This document shows positions 7,254 to 14,413 of a stretch of 33,830 bases of DNA, in pieces. The DNA lies in the IMG/VR virus record IMGVR_UViG_3300046656_000307, positions 1 to 33,830 of that record; one strand, 5' to 3'. Made by a program: the position numbers and the translations under genes. Position 1 is the stretch's first letter; each line of letters opens with the position of its first letter. Source of the stretch: a virus. Under the pieces are notes generated by a model. It did no database searches. It worked only from the letters and a program-made list of their open reading frames with translations, and was not told the origin of the DNA.

Positions 7254-7457
7254 TCACACCGTTAGCAGATCGATCAACCGGTCGAGTGCGAACCGTTCGT
7301 GAGGCTCGCAAGTGATCCGGCGCGCGAGTAGAACGCCGCGCAAAAACGCGCAGTCGTCGGAGTCGAATTCGCCGGGCTCGTGTTTGCTGAAGCTGGCCGG
7401 CGTCACGCCGGGCACGGTTGCCACCGTCTTCTTGAGGCACACGACGCGTAGAGTCAC
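7254..7457 (-). CDS. hypothetical protein, 67 aa
   Basis: Unrecognised. It follows dnaN directly, with a GTG start at 7457 overlapping the clamp's stop (GTGA). The product has a basic beginning (VTLRVVCLKKTVATVPGVTP), an acidic middle (GEFDSDDC) and an Arg-rich helical end (HERFALDRLIDLL). It is the last gene before the 195-base gap and thus probably ends the upper transcript segment, although no terminator is evident. Confidence 0.55.
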   Translation of the reverse strand: MTLRVVCLKKTVATVPGVTPASFSKHEPGEFDSDDCAFLRGVLLARRITCEPHERFALDRLIDLLTV

Positions 7458-8578
7458 TTCGCCACCTCCGATCTCATCGGCATCACAACAGCGAACGCTG
7501 AAGCGTCGGTCGCTCCCGAGATCGTGGCCGGCGTGAGGTTGTCACCGCACGACCACTTCACATCGTCATCGGTGATGACTGCCAGCGCATCGATCAGGAA
7601 TTGCGCGTTGAATTTGGTGACGTAGTCAGCGGTCGAATCGCACTCTACTTCCTCGCGCGCGCTGCCTTTTCCGGTCGACTCGTTGGTGAGCACGATGAGC
7701 CCGGCCGTGAATGTCATCACTACATTCTGTGTCTTGTCGTCGCTCACAACCATCGTGCGGGAGATAGCGTCACTCAACGCAGCGCGCGAGATGGTACATG
7801 CGATTGCGTCTTTCAGCGCCCCTTCCGAGACCTTGCGCCACGGCACGAATGGCTCTCCCGTAGTTTTCGCTGACAGCATCACAGTGGGCCATTCGAAGTG
7901 CACGTAACCGCCGCTGGCCGTGAGCGTGACTGGCTCGGTCATGTCCGATGCGACGCGCGCGATATCAGCGAGGCAGCGCCCTCCGATCGAAACGTCTTGC
8001 CAAGCGTTCTCATTTTCGATGAACGCGTTCGATGCTGCCGCAAGACGGTTGCCATCGGTCGCAGCCGCCGTAACACCAGAGCGATTCGCCTCAAGGTGCA
8101 CGCACGCGATGTTTGGCCGATCGTCGCCGAACAAGCGCGCGTACGCAGTCTGCTGGATGAGCTGCGCCAGCACGTTGCTTTGGAGCACGAGGCGTGACGT
8201 TGACCCGCTCGACGATGGAAGTTTCGGGAAGTCATCGCCGGCCACGAATGGCAACTTGAACGAGCTCTTGCCGGCCTTCACCTCGAGCCGAGATGCGTCC
8301 TTGGTGAGCACCAGTCGCACGTCGCCAGCTGGCAGTTTCTTGGCCGTGTCTTGCAGCGTGCGAGCGACCAAAGCGAGCGAGCCCGGCGTGGTCACCTCAC
8401 ACTGCGCCGACGACGTTGCGGCGAGCACGAGATCGGTTCCGCGCGCCGTAATCGTGCCGTCTGCTTTCGCTTCGATCAACACGTGCGAAAGCATCGCCAT
8501 CGGCGATTTAGGCGCGGTTGCTGGTACGGCGTGGCTGAGTAGTTTCACGAGGGCTTGCTTTGAAATCTTGAGGTCCAT
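7454..8578 (-). CDS. dnaN: DNA polymerase III beta sliding clamp
   Basis: This is a phage-encoded beta clamp, the ring that tethers the replicative polymerase and other proteins to DNA. At 374 residues it has the full bacterial length (about 366). The signature SFKLPFVAGDDFPKLP lies at 106-121, a second domain has IACVHLEANRSGVTAAATDGNRLA, and the C-terminus AFAVVMPMRSEVAK matches the VMPMR tail of the family, which forms part of the partner-binding pocket. The ATG at 8578 overlaps the methyltransferase stop (TAATG). No phage polymerase is visible here, so it probably serves the host enzyme or recruits phage proteins. Clamp genes are uncommon in phages. Confidence 0.93.
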   Translation of the reverse strand: MDLKISKQALVKLLSHAVPATAPKSPMAMLSHVLIEAKADGTITARGTDLVLAATSSAQCEVTTPGSLALVARTLQDTAKKLPAGDVRLVLTKDASRLEVKAGKSSFKLPFVAGDDFPKLPSSSGSTSRLVLQSNVLAQLIQQTAYARLFGDDRPNIACVHLEANRSGVTAAATDGNRLAAASNAFIENENAWQDVSIGGRCLADIARVASDMTEPVTLTASGGYVHFEWPTVMLSAKTTGEPFVPWRKVSEGALKDAIACTISRAALSDAISRTMVVSDDKTQNVVMTFTAGLIVLTNESTGKGSAREEVECDSTADYVTKFNAQFLIDALAVITDDDVKWSCGDNLTPATISGATDASAFAVVMPMRSEVAK

Positions 8579-9501
8579 TATGCGAACTCCGCGAACATGT
8601 CAGTTTGAGAAGACGTCACGACCGCCTGCAAATTGCGCACTGCCTGCTGGTAATAGGAAGTCTTGAGCTCGATGCCGACGTATTTGCGACCAGCGCCAAG
8701 CGCGCAATGGCCTGTAGACCCAATGCCATTGAACGGGTCAAGTACAACGTCACCCGGGTTGCTCCACAGCTCCAGCGCGCGATCGATGATGTCGAGCGAC
8801 ATCGGACAGATGTGGCGCTCGTCATCGCCATCGCGCGCAGCCTTCGCGTTCAGCGTGCGCGTGAAACTGATGTCAGACCAGATAGGCGATGCGTATCTGC
8901 GCCAGTTCTCATGCGAGAGATTTCCGTGCGTAGGCTGGTCTTCGCCATACCACTTCAGCGGACTATCATGCGTGATTGGCTCAGCGTTTTGCCCAGGTTT
9001 GCGAAACGCCTCAAGGTACTGAGGGATGCCAGCTCGACTCATGGCTGAGTCTTTGACGAGTTGACCATGCATCAATCCGAGACTCTTCGTTCTGGTCGCT
9101 TCGATCAGTGGACACTTGAAAATACAGTGCTCAGAATGCCAAACGAAACCAGCTTCCGTGTACGCGCGAATCACATCGCCGCGAAAATCTTTGAGCCCGA
9201 TGACGCCATCACGCGAAAGCATACTCGGCACATTCATCAGATCGACACACGCAATTCGGCCTGGCTTCATGACACGAAACAACTCCGCGATCACGAAGCG
9301 GTAGTGCTCCCAAAACGCACCATCATCGCGACTGTTGGAGATGTCGCGTGGCGTTGCGGAATATTGGAATAATCCGAGGTAGGGAGGCGAATGAATGGAC
9401 AGATGGATGCTTGAGTCAGGCAGTCCGCGCATGGTCTCGCACGAGTCGCCGTGAAAAAGCGTCCAGTCTTTTCCAGTCGTCTGCTCGATGGCTTCTATCA
9501 C
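8578..9501 (-). CDS. DNA methyltransferase, SPPY type
   Basis: The catalytic motif IV is HSPPY (residues 37-41), and the SAM-binding motif I comes late, DPFNGIGSTGHCAL from residue 255, followed by GRKYVGIEL. This permuted order is that of beta-class N4-cytosine or N6-adenine methyltransferases; SPPY is commonest in the N4-cytosine group, but target and base cannot be read from sequence. No restriction partner is nearby, so it is likely a solitary enzyme protecting or marking phage DNA. The start is GTG 9501 (GTGA overlap). Unusually, the C-terminus is QTDMFAEFA, which matches the clamp-binding consensus QxxLF/QxxMF, and the next gene is the clamp. Confidence 0.9.
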   Translation of the reverse strand: MIEAIEQTTGKDWTLFHGDSCETMRGLPDSSIHLSIHSPPYLGLFQYSATPRDISNSRDDGAFWEHYRFVIAELFRVMKPGRIACVDLMNVPSMLSRDGVIGLKDFRGDVIRAYTEAGFVWHSEHCIFKCPLIEATRTKSLGLMHGQLVKDSAMSRAGIPQYLEAFRKPGQNAEPITHDSPLKWYGEDQPTHGNLSHENWRRYASPIWSDISFTRTLNAKAARDGDDERHICPMSLDIIDRALELWSNPGDVVLDPFNGIGSTGHCALGAGRKYVGIELKTSYYQQAVRNLQAVVTSSQTDMFAEFA

Positions 9502-9713
9502 TTCTTTTTCTCCATGTTCTGAATCTCTCGGTCGAGATACCAGCGCGCCTTCTTCAAATCTTCGATCGTTGCTCCTTTGAACGGCGCGCGCAGAATGTAC
9601 TTGATTGCGTTGCCGAGGCAGAAACCAAGACCGAAGTGCTCGATTACTTTGATGGGCTCGTGCGGATTTTCTGCGCCGCCGTAATGGGCAGGGTGATTTA
9701 TCGTCTCACCCAT
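9498..9713 (-). CDS. DUF3310-like protein, 71 aa
   Basis: The sequence NHPAHYGG, then EPIKVIEHFGL, GNAIKYILRA and DLKKARWYLDREI is the typical pattern of DUF3310 (SaV-like) proteins, small phage proteins with a conserved His/Tyr opening and a KYxxRA helix. They are common in phage nucleotide-metabolism and replication clusters, but their role is not settled. The ATG at 9713 gives the canonical N-terminus MGETINHPAHY and lies eight bases inside the end of the MazG-like gene. Confidence 0.85.
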   Translation of the reverse strand: MGETINHPAHYGGAENPHEPIKVIEHFGLGFCLGNAIKYILRAPFKGATIEDLKKARWYLDREIQNMEKKK

Positions 9714-10098
9714 TCCAGCCCGCCTCTCGCAACACACCCTCGACATCCGGCGGCGTCCAGCCGTCTGGCTTCTCGACCTTACCCGCCGCGTTCTTGATGA
9801 CGCTGCCGTCGGGCAATGCCTTGCTCATATTCGAGCGCTGCACTTCCGCCCAAACCTTGTCGAGCGGGATGCCGTACTCGAGCGCCGTCCCGCACGCGAT
9901 GTAAACGATGTCTGCGAGCGCGTCGGCGATCTCGACGATGTCATCATCCTGCTCGGCATCAGCGAGCTCGTCGACTTCCTCGGCCATCAACCGTATACGC
10001 AGTGCCCGACGTTCTTCAGATGGCAAATGCGGCGTGGTCAACACCGGTTGGCCAACGAGTTCATGAAAAGCCTTCACGTCTTCTAGTGCTTGTTTCAC
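9706..10098 (-). CDS. MazG-like nucleotide pyrophosphohydrolase
   Basis: All-alpha NTP pyrophosphohydrolases of the MazG/dUTPase-2 clan use two acidic motifs to hold magnesium. Here they are MAEEVDELADA (E40, E41, E44) and VEIADALADIVYIACG (about 55-70). Length (130) fits the phage single-domain type. After the fold, an extension reads KALPDGSVIKNAAGKVEKPDG, common in phage members that act on nucleotide pools or alarmones. The start is GTG 10098 with AGGAG nine bases upstream, four bases after the helicase gene. Substrate cannot be assigned. Confidence 0.85.
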   Translation of the reverse strand: MKQALEDVKAFHELVGQPVLTTPHLPSEERRALRIRLMAEEVDELADAEQDDDIVEIADALADIVYIACGTALEYGIPLDKVWAEVQRSNMSKALPDGSVIKNAAGKVEKPDGWTPPDVEGVLREAGWNG

Positions 10099-10102
10099 GC
10101 GT

Positions 10103-11497
10103 TCAATCTCCTGATGTGATCCACGAAGGAAGCGCTACTGTGCGCGTTTTGTGCTCGTTTACAACCTTTTTTTGGCCGATAACGTTCGCTCGAACATGCG
10201 CCACGCATTCAGCGGCGAGCTCGTCGGACATAGCCGCAGCGTCGCGCGCTTTGCGCTCGATATTGTCCAACACGTTCAGCTCCAACTCGCTGAGAAACGA
10301 ATGCACGTTGCACTCGTTTTTCTGGCCGAATCTATGAATGCGGCCGATGGCCTGATGGCGCTGCTCCCAACTGTCAGACACGCTCGCAAACGCCATGTTG
10401 TGGCAGTGCTGCATGTTGACCCCGTGCCCGCACAACGAAGGCTTGGAAACGATAACGCGCGCGCCGCCGCTAAGGAACGCGTCCATCGCTTCTTCCTTCT
10501 CGTCGAGGTCCATCGATCCGGTCAACTCGACCGCTCCGTTGATGCCGCGCGCGAGAGCCTTCGACTCATCGTTCAGCTCGCAGAACACGACCCACGCCTC
10601 GTCGCTGGCGTTGACCAGATCGATGCATCCGCCAATGCGGCCCTCAATCGAGGCACGCTTGGCCGATCGCCTATCACTCAGCGTTCGCGCGCGCTCAGCG
10701 AAGAGATGGCCGGACGCGCGCACCGTTTCGGCATCCGCTTGGATGATGTGGTTTTGGTAGTTCACTGGCGGAAGATTGTACAGAGTCGCGTCGAACCCGA
10801 GGTCTGCCGGCGATCGCACAAGCGCGCCCCATGACGCCACGAACTCCCAAAACTTCGCGCGCCCGTGGTGCTTCAATCGCCATTTCGCCGTGTCGCCGCC
10901 ATCGTGCGTGAAATATTCTGCGAGCATCTCGCTGCTGGAGCAGACACTCAGCAGCCGGCAATGCTGACCGAGTTCTTCGTACGAGTTTGGCGCCGGAGTC
11001 GCTGTCATCGCGAGCCGAAATTGCGTCTGTCCAAACGCCGCATCGAGCTGCGAAAGCGTCTTGCTCCCAAGGCCCTTCACGCACGACGATTCGTCGTAAC
11101 CAACGGCCCCGAACGCAGATGCATCGAACCTGTGGAGCCGCTCGTAGTTCGCGATGTTGACGCATGATCCTTTGACTTCAGACTGATCACGCACCACTCG
11201 CGCCTCGATGCCAATCGCCTCAGCCTCGCGCTGCATTTGCTTCGCGACAGACAGCGGAGTGAGCAGGAGCGCCGGCTTGTTGGTGTGACGCACGAGCGTG
11301 TCTGACCACGTCAACCCGATGCGCGACTTGCCTAGTCCAAGGTTCGCAAACACCGCGCATCTGCCACGTCGCAGCGCCCATTCAGTCAGCACGCGCTGGA
11401 ATTCGAACAGGTGAGGCGACTCGACCTTCGCGCCCTCGATGCCCGTAGGAGGCACGTGAATGAGTTTGGATGCGACGAAATCTTCGTATGACGTCAT
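10103..11497 (-). CDS. SNF2-type DNA helicase/translocase (superfamily 2)
   Basis: The 464-residue protein has Walker A NLGLGKS (52-58), LLLTPLSV (motif Ia), a Walker B position reading YDESS (134-138) instead of the usual DEAH or DEAQ, LAMTATPAPN (162-171, motif III), and C-terminal helicase motifs GHGVN (motif V) and QAIGRIHRFGQ (382-392, motif VI). This order identifies an SNF2-like translocase, as found in many phage replication modules. It probably remodels DNA or removes bound proteins at forks; its exact role is unknown. The ATG at 11497 overlaps the upstream stop (ATGA). The DESS variant keeps the essential Asp-Glu. Confidence 0.9.
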   Translation of the reverse strand: MTSYEDFVASKLIHVPPTGIEGAKVESPHLFEFQRVLTEWALRRGRCAVFANLGLGKSRIGLTWSDTLVRHTNKPALLLTPLSVAKQMQREAEAIGIEARVVRDQSEVKGSCVNIANYERLHRFDASAFGAVGYDESSCVKGLGSKTLSQLDAAFGQTQFRLAMTATPAPNSYEELGQHCRLLSVCSSSEMLAEYFTHDGGDTAKWRLKHHGRAKFWEFVASWGALVRSPADLGFDATLYNLPPVNYQNHIIQADAETVRASGHLFAERARTLSDRRSAKRASIEGRIGGCIDLVNASDEAWVVFCELNDESKALARGINGAVELTGSMDLDEKEEAMDAFLSGGARVIVSKPSLCGHGVNMQHCHNMAFASVSDSWEQRHQAIGRIHRFGQKNECNVHSFLSELELNVLDNIERKARDAAAMSDELAAECVAHVRANVIGQKKVVNEHKTRTVALPSWITSGD

Positions 11498-11712
11498 GAG
11501 TTTACAACCTCTTGATCCTCAGCAAACACCAACTCAACTTCTCCGGATTCTTGGTAGCGACCGAAAAAACGAATCAACGCGTCGATCGGCTCGAGACGAT
11601 AGAACTCGTTCAAGTCCTCGACGCATTCGTCGCACCAGTCGAACACGCAGACGGATCTGAATTGCCCGAAGCCGTGGCATCGATAGCTCAAGACGCACCA
11701 GACCGCCATCAC
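11494..11712 (-). CDS. hypothetical Cys-rich protein, 72 aa
   Basis: Unrecognised. The product has Cys at residues 6, 12, 22, 27 and 30, with CDEC in the middle, compatible with a small metal-binding fold, then an acidic C-terminal half (YQESGEVELVFAEDQEV). It starts with tandem ATGs at 11712 and 11709, overlaps the upstream stop (ATGA) and precedes the SNF2 helicase. Confidence 0.6.
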   Translation of the reverse strand: MMAVWCVLSYRCHGFGQFRSVCVFDWCDECVEDLNEFYRLEPIDALIRFFGRYQESGEVELVFAEDQEVVNS

Positions 11713-11999
11713 TCGCCCCTCAGCATGCCGTGCAACCGCTCCGCAGCGTCACTCACGCCGTTCGAGACACGCGTCACGAGCACGTGTTTGCCGAGCTCAT
11801 CGCGATACACCGCGGTGCCTACCACGCCGCGGCAATCGTCGAGAATCCGAAACGACACGCTGTAAGAGCTACTTCGGCTGAGGCGCTTAGCGAGCTCGCC
11901 GCACTTCACCTCGGCGAAATTGGCCGCGTAAAACAGGCCCGCACCCGGCGAGGTCTCTTCGTCGCCGTAGTCAACCTTGCGTGCAAACACCGTCATCAC
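11709..11999 (-). CDS. hypothetical protein, 96 aa
   Basis: Unrecognised. It starts at GTG 11999 or ATG 11996, both overlapping the stop of the XRE regulator. The predicted fold is mixed: an acidic start (VDYGDEETSPG), AKRLSRSSSYSVSFRILDDC, then a beta stretch GTAVYRDELGKHVLVTRV and a final helix. It is the first gene after the regulator in the leftward early operon. Confidence 0.6.
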   Translation of the reverse strand: MMTVFARKVDYGDEETSPGAGLFYAANFAEVKCGELAKRLSRSSSYSVSFRILDDCRGVVGTAVYRDELGKHVLVTRVSNGVSDAAERLHGMLRGE

Positions 12000-12202
12000 T
12001 TGCTCCTTTCGTACGTCAGCTTCTCTAAACGCACGCCGAGGGCTTTTGCAATAGCCTTCAGCACGCGCGACTCAGGAACGCGAACGCCGCGCTCGTACCG
12101 TGATATTGCTGACAGACTGCACCGAGCTCGCTGCGCCAGTCGTTCTTGTGACCAGCCTTTCGCTTCGCGGCATGCCAGCATCCGTAATCCAACGTTGCTC
12201 AT
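11996..12202 (-). CDS. XRE-family (Cro/CI-type) transcriptional regulator, 68 aa
   Basis: The product is a single helix-turn-helix domain: LRMLACREAKGWSQERLAQRARCSLSAISRYERGVRVPES..LKAIAKALGV, the textbook XRE pattern with WSQ..LA...S...ISRYERG at residues 17-40. It has no C-terminal dimerisation or cleavage domain, so it is more like Cro or a short control protein than lambda CI. It is transcribed away from the rightward operon, and the gap between the two holds striking palindromes that are its likely operators. The ATG at 12202 has GGAGAG about thirteen bases upstream, a long spacing. Confidence 0.9.
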   Translation of the reverse strand: MSNVGLRMLACREAKGWSQERLAQRARCSLSAISRYERGVRVPESRVLKAIAKALGVRLEKLTYERSK

Positions 12203-12244
12203 GCCATATTCGTAATCTCTCCGGGCGATTCACGCAAGTCCTAT

Positions 12245-12268
12245 CGGACTAGTCCGCGGACGCGTCCG
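12245..12268. promoter_or_regulatory. two tandem perfect 12-bp palindromes, likely operators
   Basis: CGGACTAGTCCG (12245-12256) is followed without a gap by CGGACGCGTCCG (12257-12268). Both are perfect palindromes and differ only in the two central bases, giving a consensus CGGACNNGTCCG. Abutting symmetric sites of this length next to an XRE gene are a typical arrangement for paired repressor dimers. Confidence 0.75.
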
Positions 12269-12300
12269 GCTATGTCGTTTTGTGATTGCGATTTGTTTAT

Positions 12301-12314
12301 ATCGAGCGCACGAT
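12301..12314. promoter_or_regulatory. shared operator-like site, copy 2
   Basis: ATCGAGCGCACGAT is an imperfect palindrome that matches the complement of the sites at 7132-7145 and 18132-18145 at most positions. It ends seven bases before the first rightward start codon, so a bound protein could block transcription or initiation of the operon. Confidence 0.5.
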
Positions 12315-12320
12315 AGCTAG

Positions 12321-12446
12321 ATGAACACGAAGCAAACGACCGCCGAGAAGCTTGCCGCCGCCCGCAAGCTCGCGAAGCAGGCCGCGTTCATTGCCACACG
12401 CACGGCAATGGCCGCTGGTACGCTTGCGGTGTTGGTGTCGAAGTGA
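12321..12446 (+). CDS. small Ala-rich basic peptide, 41 aa
   Basis: The ATG at 12321 opens MNTKQTTAEKLAAARKLAKQ, continuing through AAFIATRTAMAAGTLAVLVSK to the stop at 12446. The first half is an amphipathic basic helix and the second half is hydrophobic enough for a weak membrane helix. The next gene starts at a GTG overlapping its stop (GTGA). It is the first gene of the rightward operon. No ribosome site is obvious (CACGATAGCTAG precedes it), so it may be leader-like. Function unknown. Confidence 0.5.
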   Translation: MNTKQTTAEKLAAARKLAKQAAFIATRTAMAAGTLAVLVSK

Positions 12447-12691
12447 AATACGCCATCGTCGAGTTCGGAACGCCAGTCGTCGGCCAAATCCACAAACAGC
12501 GCATGCGCGTGCCTGATGACTGGTACGCTTCCGATCGCAACCAGTGCGCGCTGATCAACGAAGCCTCGCGCAAAGCGCTTGCACGCGGCGTAAAGGTCGG
12601 ATGCGCGCTGTCAATCCGCGTGCCAAGAATGGGCGCCGCAAGGTCTCTCGTGTTCGATTACATGTCAGCAACCACTCACCGATTTAGGTAG
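12443..12691 (+). CDS. hypothetical protein, 82 aa
   Basis: Unrecognised. It starts at GTG 12443, overlapping the previous stop. The product begins with a beta-like segment KYAIVEFGTPVVGQIHKQRM and ends LVFDYMSATTHRF. It has a moderately basic middle and no membrane helix. The following gene starts three bases after its stop. Confidence 0.6.
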   Translation: MKYAIVEFGTPVVGQIHKQRMRVPDDWYASDRNQCALINEASRKALARGVKVGCALSIRVPRMGAARSLVFDYMSATTHRFR

Positions 12692-12694
12692 GAA

Positions 12695-13111
12695 ATGAGA
12701 ACGCAGCAAGAATTAGTCGACCACGTCATCACGTGCCTAGTGGCGCAGGGCGAACCGAGCGTGGTCGGCGAAGGGAGCGCAACGCGTTGCATGTACCTCG
12801 CGCCCGATGGCAAGCGCTGCGCCGCTGGCTGGTGTGTGGACGAAATGCCGCCTGAACTCTCTTCGTACGAGAGTAGTTGGCGAGCGGTTCCAATCGCCAT
12901 CCGAGAGGCGGTCGGCCACGAGGCTCTCGTTCGGCAATTGCAGCGCGATCATGACAATCCTGCAATTGGCGGTCGCGGATTACGCGTAAGCGAGTGGCGC
13001 AATGCCTGGCGCTCAAACATGAGCCGCACCCTGGCAAACCTCAACCTCGACGCCACCGTTCTCACCACTCTCGCGACCGACGCATGGGTCGCTAACGGGC
13101 CGTCAAAATGA
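12695..13111 (+). CDS. phage hypothetical protein with CMYLAPDGKRCAAGWCV motif, 138 aa
   Basis: The central motif C-x-Y-x-x-x-x-G-x-x-C-A-x-G-x-C (residues about 32-47) recurs in many phage proteins of unknown function and looks like a small Cys cluster. It is followed by an acidic loop (DEMPPELSSYESS) and helices. The ATG at 12695 is preceded by TAGGAA. No enzymatic motif is visible, so I leave the function open. Confidence 0.7.
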   Translation: MRTQQELVDHVITCLVAQGEPSVVGEGSATRCMYLAPDGKRCAAGWCVDEMPPELSSYESSWRAVPIAIREAVGHEALVRQLQRDHDNPAIGGRGLRVSEWRNAWRSNMSRTLANLNLDATVLTTLATDAWVANGPSK

Positions 13112-13278
13112 GAGACCACTTCGAAGATTCGTACCGCGTTTTTCTCGCATCGCAGCGAGCCCGGCGCATCCAAGCGCTCGCCGATCGCGTCGACGTGGAG
13201 ATGCGCGCTCAGGAGTTGGACCGCGTTGCTGCCAGCATTCTGCCAACGTGGCGCCAGCAGGAAAGCGAGGGCACGTGA
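13108..13278 (+). CDS. hypothetical helical protein, 56 aa
   Basis: This short gene begins at ATG 13108, overlapping the preceding stop (ATGA), and ends at 13278. The product, MRDHFEDSYRVFLASQRARR and onward, is one long charged helix to residue about 45, then a PTWRQQESEGT tail. The stop overlaps the next GTG start. Perhaps a small partner of the exonuclease module; this is only inferred from position. Confidence 0.6.
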   Translation: MRDHFEDSYRVFLASQRARRIQALADRVDVEMRAQELDRVAASILPTWRQQESEGT

Positions 13279-13412
13279 AAAACTTCGAACACCTCTCGCC
13301 TCTCCAACGCGCAATCGTAGACGGCTGGCTGCAAGGCCATGCCTACGGCTACGCGTACGGGTTTACCGGTCTGCTGTGGTGGCTGTTGGCAGTAGCAATG
13401 GAGTCACCGTGA
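13275..13412 (+). CDS. small membrane-like protein, 45 aa
   Basis: GTG at 13275 opens a product that starts KNFEHLSPLQRAIVDGWLQG, then has an aromatic Gly/Tyr stretch (HAYGYAYGFTG) and a hydrophobic end LLWWLLAVAM. The last part could be a short membrane anchor. It overlaps both neighbours by four bases (GTGA), which supports it being translated before the exonuclease. Confidence 0.55.
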   Translation: MKNFEHLSPLQRAIVDGWLQGHAYGYAYGFTGLLWWLLAVAMESP

Positions 13413-14413
13413 GCGCTTTCACAATCATCGGCGACTCCAAGGATCGCGAAAAGTGGCTAGCGGCACGCAAACTTCCGACCACGGTCGGAGCGAGTGACGT
13501 AGCGTCGGTGCTCGGGCTGAGTCGCTTCAAGTCAGCCTATCGTCTCGCGTGCGAGAAAACGGGCGAGTTGGATCAGGAAGATTTCGACGATAACGAGTGC
13601 GTTTTTTGGGGCAACCAGCTCGAAGACGCCATCGCTGACGGCTTCGGAAAGCGCACCGCTCATCGCGTTGTGCCGTTCGGATTGACGCTTCAATCTGTCG
13701 AGTTCCCGTGGTTGACGGCGACGCCCGACGCGTTCTGTCGGCCGTCGTCTTCGGCCACGCATGAAGACGAGTATTACTTGACCGGAGCGATCAAGATAAT
13801 ACGCGGGCGAATGTCCGAAGGTCTCCCGATGGATATGAGCGACCTGTTGCCAGCGCTCCAAGGCTGGCGCCCGCTGCAAATCAAGAACATTGGCACATGG
13901 ATGGCAGACCACTGGCGCGATGGCGTGCCGGACTATTACGAGGCGCAGTGCCGCACGGAGGCGATCGTGTGCGGAGTCGACACGTGCATCGCCGCTGGCC
14001 TAGTCGCTGGTAACAAGCTCGTGTGGGACGAAATCAAGCGCTCTGAAATATCAGACCGTCAGATCGTGAACATGTCGCGCCGGTTCACGGAGGAATGCGT
14101 GGCCGGCCGCCTACCAGCGATCGACGGGAGCGAATCCACACGCAAAGCAATCGGCGACAGGTGGCCTTCGAACAATCCCAAACAAACGCTCTACCTCGAC
14201 CACGAATGGCTCGCGCGCGCCGCCGAAATCGAGCGTCTAAAACGCTTGAACAAGGACACGAAATCGAGTATCGACGAGATAGAGAATCGCCTGCGCGCCG
14301 AGTTCAAGGACGCGTCAGAAGCCATCCTTCCGGATGGAAGTAGTTGGACATACAAGCAAACAAAAACAGGCTCGCGCACGCTGCGCCGGGTCGCGCTGAA
14401 AGGTGGCGAGTGA
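13409..14413 (+). CDS. YqaJ-family exonuclease (phage recombination)
   Basis: YqaJ/lambda-exo nucleases chew 5' ends to expose 3' single strands for the RecT annealase encoded next. The start is GTG 13409, four bases inside the previous gene; a longer open frame is artefactual. The 334-residue protein has KWLAARKLPTTVGASDVASVLG (16-36), the acidic WGNQLED (E72), TATPDAF with the metal-binding D107, and PLQIKN at 155-160, where the family normally has E-x-K. Here the Glu is Gln157. About 40 extra residues lie between D107 and this motif. VPDYYEAQ (173-180) matches the helical motif of the family. Activity with Q157 is uncertain. Confidence 0.88.
   Translation: MSAFTIIGDSKDREKWLAARKLPTTVGASDVASVLGLSRFKSAYRLACEKTGELDQEDFDDNECVFWGNQLEDAIADGFGKRTAHRVVPFGLTLQSVEFPWLTATPDAFCRPSSSATHEDEYYLTGAIKIIRGRMSEGLPMDMSDLLPALQGWRPLQIKNIGTWMADHWRDGVPDYYEAQCRTEAIVCGVDTCIAAGLVAGNKLVWDEIKRSEISDRQIVNMSRRFTEECVAGRLPAIDGSESTRKAIGDRWPSNNPKQTLYLDHEWLARAAEIERLKRLNKDTKSSIDEIENRLRAEFKDASEAILPDGSSWTYKQTKTGSRTLRRVALKGGE

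Larger units (their letters stand above)
12203..12320. promoter_or_regulatory. divergent early promoter/operator region
   Basis: This 118-base gap separates the leftward regulator operon from the rightward small-gene and recombination operon. It contains two abutting 12-bp palindromes (12245-12268), an AT-richer stretch (12276-12301), and one copy of the shared near-palindromic site (12301-12314) directly before the first rightward ATG at 12321. Clear -35 and -10 boxes are hard to fix by eye. Confidence 0.7.

Noticed and set aside
7920-8666. Plus-strand open frame of 248 codons opposite dnaN
   Set aside because: It lies wholly on the antisense strand of a confident DnaN gene; long antisense frames are expected in GC-rich coding DNA.
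10151-10834. Plus-strand open frame of 227 codons opposite the SNF2 helicase
   Set aside because: Antisense shadow of a gene with all its helicase motifs; no ribosome site or family resemblance.
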